Origin: Deltaproteobacteria bacterium
Lineage (GTDB): Bacteria > Desulfobacterota > B13-G15
Assembly: GCA_003646585.1 (NCBI GenBank)
Contig: QMLA01000036.1
Span: 1 to 7,820 of the forward strand
DNA length: 7,820 nucleotides
Direction: 5' to 3'
A program made the translations under genes and the position numbers. Shown piece after piece: positions 1 to 5,464 of this stretch. A model generated the notes under the pieces. It made no database searches and had not been told where the DNA came from. It worked only from the letters and a program-made list of their open reading frames with translations. Numbering within the stretch: position 1 is the first letter of the stretch; each line of letters begins with the position of its first letter.

Positions 1-655
1 CCCTTGAGGCGACGTTGCGCATCAGACTCAGGTTGTGTGTGATGAAGAGGTATGACAAGTTTAGTTCCTCCTGAATACGAAGCAGGGTGTTTATTATCTT
101 CGCCTGCATCGAGACGTCCAGGGCGGAGGTCGGCTCATCTAACGCTATGAAAGAGGGCTCGGTGGCGAGGGCCCTGGCGATGGCAACCAGCTGCTTCTCT
201 CCTCCACCGATCGCTCGGGGATATCTATCCAGGAACTCAACGGGTAAGCCGACCATCCTAAGCAGCTCCTCCGCCCTCTTCCTCTCCTTCCCCCTATACA
301 GCTTATGCACCTTCAAGGGCAGCTCTATGATCTCCCTGATGCTCTTCCTGGGGTTAAGCGAGGAGCCTGGGTCCTGAAATACCATCTGCATATCCTTCTT
401 CAGGGAGAGAGGGCGTTTTTTTACTCCTCCGATGAGAGGTTTCCCCTTGAAGAAGATCCTCCCTCCCGTCGGCTCATATACCCCCATGATCGTGAAGGCT
501 GTGGTACTCTTCCCAGAGCCGGACTCCCCTACGAGTCCAAAGGTCTCCCCCTCCTTTATTGAGAAGCTAATTCCATCTACAGCCCTGACTACTCCCTGGG
601 CGGTCTTAAAGTACTTCCTCAGATCCTCAACGACCAAGATCTCCCCTTCAACCAT
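1..655 (-). CDS. Opp/Dpp-class ABC transporter ATP-binding protein, OppF-like (3' end outside window)
   Basis: This is the second ATPase of the importer. It would hydrolyse ATP on the cytoplasmic face as a heterodimer with the OppD-like protein. The ATG at 655 follows a GGTGA ribosome site (660-664) by 4 bases and lies 11 bases after the oppD-like stop. The 218 visible residues contain Walker A GESGSGKST (43-51), a Q-loop glutamine in FQDP (Q94), Walker B with DEPTSALD (169-180) and the switch histidine in ITHNLS (H207). The ABC signature is odd: IGGGE (149-153) where the family normally has LSGGQ or a close variant, so the signature serine is glycine. The frame is open to position 1. OppF proteins usually have about 320 residues, so roughly the last 100, including the Opp/Dpp C-terminal extension, are missing. 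OppF rather than OppD is inferred from gene order and the DEPTSALD/THNLS forms. The family is certain; the substrate is not. Confidence 0.95.
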   Translation of the reverse strand, partial: MVEGEILVVEDLRKYFKTAQGVVRAVDGISFSIKEGETFGLVGESGSGKSTTAFTIMGVYEPTGGRIFFKGKPLIGGVKKRPLSLKKDMQMVFQDPGSSLNPRKSIREIIELPLKVHKLYRGKERKRAEELLRMVGLPVEFLDRYPRAIGGGEKQLVAIARALATEPSFIALDEPTSALDVSMQAKIINTLLRIQEELNLSYLFITHNLSLMRNVASR

Positions 656-659
656 ATCT

Positions 660-664
660 TCACC
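660..664 (-). promoter_or_regulatory. Ribosome binding site of the oppF-like gene
   Basis: On the minus strand GGTGA lies 4 bases before the ATG at 655, inside the 11-base gap after the oppD-like stop codon. It matches the archaeal anti-Shine-Dalgarno sequence and supports this start. Confidence 0.65.
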
Positions 665-666
665 GC

Positions 667-1635
667 CTACTCGTAGAGAAAGCAGGCAACCTCGTGCCCC
701 CCTCCCACACTCTTCAAGGAGGGTTTCTCCTTCTTACAGATGGGCATGGCGTGTTCACATCTGGGAAAGAACCTACACCCCTGAGGAGGATTAATATAAT
801 CCGGGATTCTCCCCTTAATCGCCTCAGGGATCCCCCCTCCAGTCAGCTTAGGCACCGTCTTGAATAGGCCGATCGTATAGGGATGGATAGGCTCGGAAAA
901 GAGCTCCTTCGTTGGGGCGACCTCAACCATGTTTCCAGCGTACATCACATATACCCTATCGACGAGCCCCTTAACGGTGCCGAGGGCGTGACTTATCAGG
1001 ATGATCGACGTCCCCCTCTCCTCAACCAGCCTCCCTATGAGCCTTAATATCTGGTCCTGGATCGTGACGTCCAGATTTGTACCCGGCTCATCCGCGATTA
1101 GGAGTTCGTTGGCGGATACCAAGGCCATCGCTATACAGATCCTCTGCCTCATCCCCCCGCTCAGCATAATGGGATAGTTCTTCAAGATCCTCTCCGGGTC
1201 CGGAAGGGCCACCTCTTTCAACACCTTTATAGCCCTTTCTTTCATCTCCTCCTTCGTCAAGTTCTCCTTGGTCGAATATTTGATCACGTCCATAAGTTGG
1301 TCCCCGACGGTAAAGACCGGGTTAAGGGCTGCTGTCGGGTCTTGGAAGATCATGGAGATGCTCTCCCTTCGAATTCTCTGTATCTCCTCCTCCGACATCT
1401 TGAGAATATCCCTCCCCTTATAGAGTATGCTTCCCTTAGGAACTATCGCGTTATCCGCGAGGATCCTCATAACGGATCGCATAGTGGTCGTCTTCCCACA
1501 GCCGGATTCCCCTATCAGGCCGACCTTCTCCTTAACCCCTACCCGGAACTCTACGCCGTTTAACACCTTGAGGATGCCCTCATAGATCTTGTAGTTTACA
1601 TATAGGTCATGGATCTCGATTAGCTGCTCATTCAC
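667..1635 (-). CDS. Opp/Dpp-class ABC transporter ATP-binding protein, OppD-like
   Basis: First ATPase of the importer, 322 residues, a typical OppD/DppD length. I start it at the GTG at 1635, because a strong GGAGGAGGG ribosome site lies 9 bases upstream and the GTG falls just after the oppC-like stop. The upstream ATG at 1704 would add 23 unconserved residues overlapping oppC. Visible motifs: Walker A GESGCGKTT (42-50), Q-loop Q98 in FQDP, signature LSGGM (158-162), Walker B LLIADEP (178-184) and switch histidine H216. The C-terminal extension has the OppD/DppD cysteine pattern C287, C293, C300, C318. In related bacterial Opp/Dpp ATPases I recall such cysteines being reported to hold an iron-sulfur cluster; here that is inference. 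Two deviations: DEPGTNLD replaces the common DEPTTALD, and ISHALG replaces the common THDLG. Confidence 0.96.
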   Translation of the reverse strand: MNEQLIEIHDLYVNYKIYEGILKVLNGVEFRVGVKEKVGLIGESGCGKTTTMRSVMRILADNAIVPKGSILYKGRDILKMSEEEIQRIRRESISMIFQDPTAALNPVFTVGDQLMDVIKYSTKENLTKEEMKERAIKVLKEVALPDPERILKNYPIMLSGGMRQRICIAMALVSANELLIADEPGTNLDVTIQDQILRLIGRLVEERGTSIILISHALGTVKGLVDRVYVMYAGNMVEVAPTKELFSEPIHPYTIGLFKTVPKLTGGGIPEAIKGRIPDYINPPQGCRFFPRCEHAMPICKKEKPSLKSVGGGHEVACFLYE

Positions 1636-1644
1636 TTTTCTATA

Positions 1645-1653
1645 CCCTCCTCC
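1645..1653 (-). promoter_or_regulatory. Strong Shine-Dalgarno site deciding the GTG start of the oppD-like gene
   Basis: On the minus strand GGAGGAGGG lies 9 bases before the GTG at 1635. No comparable site precedes the longer ATG at 1704. It lies in the 31-base gap between the oppC-like stop and the GTG. Confidence 0.75.
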
Positions 1654-1666
1654 TTCATTTATGCTC

Positions 1667-2551
1667 TCAGATCTCCTCAACGGCCAGCAGGTCCCTGATC
1701 CCATCGCCCAAGAGGTTGAAGCCGAGGATCGTGAAGGCGATAGCTAGTGCAGGGAAGATAGTCATCCACCAGTAGTCCGGCATATACTTTGACCCGACCG
1801 CGACCATGTTGCCCAGGGCTGGCATGGGCTCCTGAGCTCCAAGCCCGACGAAGCTTAACGTGGAGCCGATGAGGATTACCCATCCCACGTCAAGAGTCAT
1901 CTTCGTAAAGATGGGTGAGAGGCAGTTGGGGAGGATCTCCCTGAACATGATGTAGAGGGGATTTGCCCCGATCAACTCGGCGGCTTGGACAAAGTACTCG
2001 TTTCGGATAGATGATGTAAGACTGTAGGCCAATCTACTATACCAAGGCCACCACAGTAGAGAGACCGCCATCATGCTATTGAATAAACTCGGCTCCAACA
2101 GGGCACAGATCGCCAGGGCTAGAACCAGAGAGGGTATGGCGAGGAAGATATCAGTGATCCGCATTATCACGGTGTCTATCCAAGTCCCATGATAGTAGCC
2201 CGCAACCAACCCCAGGAAGGTCCCAGAGGGGACGACCATCGCAAGGATGCAGACGGCCATTAGCAAGTCGTATCTGAATCCGAACATTATCCTACTGAGG
2301 ATATCTCTCCCATATATGTCCGTGCCGCATGGATGCTTCCAACTTGGGGGCAAGCTGGCCTGACTGAAGTCAATCCACCTTCCCCAACTTTGGGGGTAGG
2401 GGGCTATCCATGGGGAGAAGATGGCCATGAAGGTTATGGTGAGAACTGTGATCAGCCCCACTATGGATAGGGGGTTGGTGGAAAATTTGTGCCAATTCCT
2501 CTTGAGACTTTCCCGCTGATCCTCGCTCAATAGACTTCCTATGCTCTTCAT
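1667..2551 (-). CDS. Opp/Dpp-class ABC transporter permease, OppC-like
   Basis: Second membrane subunit of the importer, 294 residues, the usual length. The family layout is visible: a cytoplasmic N-terminus containing LKRNWHKFSTNPLS (16-29), a first membrane helix (about 27-47), a loop with the OppC hallmark GTDIYGRDILSR (76-87), then five more hydrophobic segments (about 96-118, 132-152, 157-176, 218-238, 264-284). The EAA-type loop that docks on an ATPase is at about 186-209, with QAAELIGANP and REILPN. GDGIRD near the C-terminus (283-288) is also typical. A G-rich stretch just upstream of the ATG serves as ribosome site. It starts 14 bases after the oppB-like stop, which points to co-transcription. 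Confidence 0.96.
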   Translation of the reverse strand: MKSIGSLLSEDQRESLKRNWHKFSTNPLSIVGLITVLTITFMAIFSPWIAPYPQSWGRWIDFSQASLPPSWKHPCGTDIYGRDILSRIMFGFRYDLLMAVCILAMVVPSGTFLGLVAGYYHGTWIDTVIMRITDIFLAIPSLVLALAICALLEPSLFNSMMAVSLLWWPWYSRLAYSLTSSIRNEYFVQAAELIGANPLYIMFREILPNCLSPIFTKMTLDVGWVILIGSTLSFVGLGAQEPMPALGNMVAVGSKYMPDYWWMTIFPALAIAFTILGFNLLGDGIRDLLAVEEI

Positions 2552-2565
2552 CCTACCACCCCCCT

Positions 2566-3591
2566 TTATGAAGCCCGCTCCATCACCCTGATCCTCGGGT
2601 CGAGGTAAGCGATGATCACATCAACGAGGATGTTAAACAACGCGAAGAAGATACCGACGATCATAACGGATGCCACGACCGCGTTCAAATCCTTGTTCAA
2701 CATCGCCCACATCCCATACCTGCCGAAGCCAGGCCAGTTGAAGATCGTCTCGATTATGAACGAACCCCCCATGGAGCTGGCAAGATCCAGCGCCATGATG
2801 GAGACCATAGGTATTAGCGAGGGCTTGAGAAGATAGGTCATCATGACCCGCCGCTCGGGTATCCCATAGGAGATCGCTGCAACTATGTAATCCTTCTTCA
2901 GATTCTCGATAATCCCTGCCCTGAGGAGCCTTGCCTCCTGGGCGATACGCCCAACGGACATGCAGAGAGCGGGGAGGATCATATGCTTCAAGTGATCGAC
3001 GAAGGCATCCCACCTGCCGGCTAGGAGCGCATCGATCGACATCATGCCGGTTCTTACTGGTGGTCGGCGTATCCCAACGCTGAGTTGACCCATTATTGGG
3101 AGGACTTTCCATAAATATCCAAAGAGGAAGAGCGCCAGTACCGCCCATACGAAGGTTGGAACAGCTATACCAACGTATGAGAACACCCGGACGATGTTGT
3201 CGAATATGCTGTTCGCCCTTCTTCCAGCCAGAGCTCCGATGAGTATGGCCAGCGGCACAGAGATTATCGTGGAGAACATGACGAGTTCAAAGGAGGCGGG
3301 AAAGAAGGTCAAGACATCCTGCGAGACAGGACGCTTCGAGACGATGGACTCCCCGAGATCTCCCCGTAGAGCATTCATCAACCAGATGACATATTGAACG
3401 GGCAATGGATCGTTCAAATGTAATTTCTCCCTCAGCTGATCTACGGCCCATTGAGGTGCTAAAGGCCCAAGAGCCAACCGGGCTGGATCACCAGGCACCA
3501 CTCTGGATAAAGTGAATATGAACATTGAAAGTCCCAATAATACAAATATCGAATAAAATAGTCTTTTAGCGATATATGCAGTTATCTTCAT
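2566..3591 (-). CDS. Opp/Dpp-class ABC transporter permease, OppB-like
   Basis: First membrane subunit of the importer, 341 residues, normal for OppB/DppB. The open frame extends upstream to 3813, but those 74 residues are hydrophilic, unconserved and lie over the end of the binding-protein gene. The ATG at 3591 gives the expected MKITAYIAKR start followed by the first membrane helix (about 11-30). Conserved family marks are VPGDPARLALG (32-42), GDLGES (77-82), the EAA-type loop from DYIVAA (234-239) to KPSLIP (256-261), ETIFNWPGFGRYG (281-293) and DPRIR (331-335). Further hydrophobic segments lie at about 101-122, 134-160, 262-282 and 305-328. No Shine-Dalgarno match precedes the ATG, unlike the other genes of the operon. 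Confidence 0.96.
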   Translation of the reverse strand: MKITAYIAKRLFYSIFVLLGLSMFIFTLSRVVPGDPARLALGPLAPQWAVDQLREKLHLNDPLPVQYVIWLMNALRGDLGESIVSKRPVSQDVLTFFPASFELVMFSTIISVPLAILIGALAGRRANSIFDNIVRVFSYVGIAVPTFVWAVLALFLFGYLWKVLPIMGQLSVGIRRPPVRTGMMSIDALLAGRWDAFVDHLKHMILPALCMSVGRIAQEARLLRAGIIENLKKDYIVAAISYGIPERRVMMTYLLKPSLIPMVSIMALDLASSMGGSFIIETIFNWPGFGRYGMWAMLNKDLNAVVASVMIVGIFFALFNILVDVIIAYLDPRIRVMERAS

Positions 3592-3603
3592 TTCGACTGA
3601 GAT

Positions 3604-3616
3604 ATAAAAAAGAAAG
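3604..3616 (-). terminator. Possible T-tract (partial) terminator between oppA-like and oppB-like genes
   Basis: The 38-base gap after the binding-protein stop reads CTTTCTTTTTTAT on the minus strand. Archaeal RNA polymerase can terminate at T-tracts without a hairpin. A leaky stop here would leave more message for the binding protein than for the permeases and ATPases. No hairpin is evident and the tract is interrupted, so the call is weak. Confidence 0.3.
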
Positions 3617-3629
3617 GGATATTTGAATT

Positions 3630-5318
3630 TTATCCTCCGTACTCTATCTCTCTGTCCACCCGGTAGAGTCGGCACTCGAAATCGCCACCACTTTGGGGTG
3701 TGTAGATGTATACATCCCCCAGAATTGCCGTCTTCACATATGTCCCATTCACCACCCACGGGGGGGTGACGTAGTTCGGATAGGCGTGCCAGTAGATGCC
3801 TTGGTAGAGCCAAATAGTTGGGCAGAGGTTCACTATCTCCACCTGTATGGCCTTGTACTTCTCTAGCCTCTCATTGAAATTGAGGGTCGATACGGCGTCC
3901 TCCATCATCGCATCGAGCGTCTCGTTGAGTAACCATTCGTTCTGCATCCACGACGCTGCGTTGGATGAGTGATACCTGCTCATCAGCATAGAGCCTGCCT
4001 CTGGGTAAGCCCCTCCAGCCGAAATATAGACCATATGGGGGCTGGTCTCCAGACTCCCGGTCTCCTGTACCATCGTCGTCCATGGCGTCTTAACTACCTT
4101 TATATCTATATTGACGACAGCGCAGTCCGTCATGAACTGCATGGCTAACTTCTCCTCGTCTGGGACCTCAGCACACCAATGGAGTTCAACCTCATATTCG
4201 GTATAGTTGTCAGCGTACTTGGAGAGGGCTAACTCCTCCCTTGCCTTATCAAAGTTCTGATGGAACTGTAATACGTCTGGGTTATGACCTAACATAGCTG
4301 TGTTGACCGGACCTACCATTTGGACGGTGCCAGGGAATATATCCGTGACCATCTTAGTGTAGTTAAGGCAGTACGCCATGGCCCTCCTGAAGTGTACATC
4401 GTCACAGGGGGGTTTCTTGGTGTTTATCATAAGTTGCCATCCACCCGTCGTGTCCGCTCTGGCCGAGATCGTTATGTTCGGAATCTCCTTTATCGCTAAT
4501 AAGTTCTCGAGGGATTGCCAGCAGTCAGAATACTCCAGCTCCCCGTTGGCTAACATCGTCCTGACAGTGATGGGCTCTGTCGTGCCTATCATCTCCACGA
4601 TGTCCGGGGCCTTATCTACGAAGCCCGCCCAATAATCCTCGAACTTCTCCATGACTAACTTCTCTTCAAGGACGAAGGACTTCACCTTATATGGGCCAGA
4701 ACCTGCGTCATGGGTTGTGAGCCACTCCTTGCCGTAATCGCCCCAATCACCATACTCACCCGACTCGATATGCTGCATCACAAGATCCTTGTTGAGTATA
4801 TACCAGCCATTGAGGGCACTAACAAGCGGTCCGAAGGGCACTTTCAAGTGAAATTGAACAATGTTATCACCTACTACAGTAACGTTTGGATAGACATAGG
4901 GCTCAAGCACATATGCTCTCCCGGTGCCCATCCTGAGCATCCTGTTTATGGAAAAGGCGACATCCTCTGCTGTTAATTCGGTACCATCGTGAAATAGGAC
5001 ACCTTGTCTGATGGTGAAATTCCATGTTAAACCGTCCTCCGAGTAAGTCCAATTCGTAGCAATCCAGGGAATGATAACTCCACCGGGACCCAACTTTATA
5101 AGTGGATCGTAGAGGTTGATCTGGGCACATGAGGAGGAGCGGTCAGTGCCCACAGCGGGATCTATGTAAGTTGGAAAAGCCCAAGTGCTCCTCAACACTC
5201 TGTATTTGGGTACTTCCTCGGGTGGTGGAGCAGCTGGACGCGGCCAGAGAACGTAAGCACCGACTACGATGATTAGAACCACAATGGTGCCAGCAATAAG
5301 GAGTCTCCGATCTGCCAT
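3630..5318 (-). CDS. Extracytoplasmic solute-binding protein, family 5 (OppA/DppA-like), membrane anchored
   Basis: Captures the solute outside the cell for the OppBCDF-like importer; 562 residues from the ATG at 5318. That start has an AGGTGA ribosome site (5323-5328) and is followed by a basic MADRR, a hydrophobic helix (about 6-24) and a proline-rich linker (26-37). The longer frame to 5420 would put 34 charged residues before the helix and run through the promoter. Family 5 marks are YDPLIKLGPGG (70-80), ATNWTYSEDGLTWNF (87-101), GVLFHDGTELTAEDVAFS (106-123), GSGPYKVKSF (206-215) and FRRAMAYCLN (310-319). There is no lipobox cysteine, so the N-terminal helix is probably retained as an anchor; there is no C-terminal membrane segment. 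The exported part has eight cysteines (64, 266, 305, 317, 382, 399, 499, 549) and several N-X-S/T sequons. The substrate could be peptides or oligosaccharides. Confidence 0.95.
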   Translation of the reverse strand: MADRRLLIAGTIVVLIIVVGAYVLWPRPAAPPPEEVPKYRVLRSTWAFPTYIDPAVGTDRSSSCAQINLYDPLIKLGPGGVIIPWIATNWTYSEDGLTWNFTIRQGVLFHDGTELTAEDVAFSINRMLRMGTGRAYVLEPYVYPNVTVVGDNIVQFHLKVPFGPLVSALNGWYILNKDLVMQHIESGEYGDWGDYGKEWLTTHDAGSGPYKVKSFVLEEKLVMEKFEDYWAGFVDKAPDIVEMIGTTEPITVRTMLANGELEYSDCWQSLENLLAIKEIPNITISARADTTGGWQLMINTKKPPCDDVHFRRAMAYCLNYTKMVTDIFPGTVQMVGPVNTAMLGHNPDVLQFHQNFDKAREELALSKYADNYTEYEVELHWCAEVPDEEKLAMQFMTDCAVVNIDIKVVKTPWTTMVQETGSLETSPHMVYISAGGAYPEAGSMLMSRYHSSNAASWMQNEWLLNETLDAMMEDAVSTLNFNERLEKYKAIQVEIVNLCPTIWLYQGIYWHAYPNYVTPPWVVNGTYVKTAILGDVYIYTPQSGGDFECRLYRVDREIEYGG

Positions 5319-5322
5319 GATT

Positions 5323-5328
5323 TCACCT
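5323..5328 (-). promoter_or_regulatory. Ribosome binding site of the binding-protein gene
   Basis: AGGTGA on the minus strand, 4 bases before the ATG at 5318. It favours this start over the upstream ATG at 5420. Confidence 0.7.
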
Positions 5329-5340
5329 ACCCTCTCTTTT

Positions 5341-5367
5341 CTTTTATATATTTTATTAAACTTTCCC
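5341..5367 (-). promoter_or_regulatory. Archaeal BRE/TATA promoter of the transporter operon
   Basis: On the minus strand a purine-rich GGGAAAG (5361-5367, BRE-like) directly precedes TTTAATAA (5353-5360, TATA-like), followed by further A/T-rich sequence. Transcription about 26 bases past the TATA centre would begin near 5325-5332, leaving a leader of roughly 12 bases that still holds the AGGTGA site. An alternative TATA reading, ATATATAA, would start transcription about 8 bases nearer the ATG and lose that site. The start point is inferred from spacing only. Confidence 0.6.
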
Positions 5368-5390
5368 TCTTCATGTTGGTCATCAGTGGG

Positions 5391-5405
5391 ATTATTCAAA
5401 TTATT
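5391..5405. repeat. Short direct repeat ATTATT-CAA-ATTATT between the divergent promoters
   Basis: Two ATTATT copies 9 bases apart sit midway between the minus-strand promoter and the plus-strand promoter elements. They could be a regulator contact site, but short A/T repeats are common by chance in such a region. Confidence 0.25.
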
Positions 5406-5406
5406 A

Positions 5407-5435
5407 CGAAGTTTATCCATCGAACCCTTTATCTT
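5407..5435 (+). promoter_or_regulatory. Tandem BRE/TATA-like elements for the propeller membrane protein gene
   Basis: Two similar elements lie in tandem: CGAAGTTTATC (5407-5417) and CGAACCCTTTATC (5421-5433). Each is a CGAA BRE-like stretch followed by TTTATC. By usual spacing they would start transcription near 5441 and near 5457. The second would make a nearly leaderless message for the ATG at 5465. Both TATA matches are weaker than that of the divergent operon. Confidence 0.4.
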
Positions 5436-5464
5436 CTTAAAGCAAGGATTTATTTTGTTTGAAT

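Noticed and set aside
87..794. Plus-strand open frames opposite oppF- and oppD-like genes
   Set aside because: They lie antisense to conserved ATPase motifs and show no family features or ribosome sites.
1636..1704. Start of the oppD-like gene at the ATG at 1704
   Set aside because: The added 23 residues overlap oppC and lack family similarity; the GTG at 1635 has a strong ribosome site.
2633..3148. 171-residue minus-strand frame inside the oppB-like gene
   Set aside because: It is a shifted reading of the oppB-like gene, lacks membrane helices or any recognisable motif, and the overlapping frame carries all OppB hallmarks.
3617..3630. Separate leaderless promoter for the oppB-like gene
   Set aside because: The TATA-like TTTTTTATAT is only about 10 bases from the ATG, and no TATA-like element lies at the needed distance of about 26 bases.
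3592..3813. 74-residue N-terminal extension of the oppB-like frame
   Set aside because: It overlaps the end of the binding-protein gene in another frame, is hydrophilic and unlike OppB N-termini; MKITAYIAKR at 3591 is the expected start.
5319..5420. 34-residue extension of the binding protein to the ATG at 5420
   Set aside because: It would cross the BRE/TATA promoter and place a charged segment before the signal anchor; the ATG at 5318 has an AGGTGA site.
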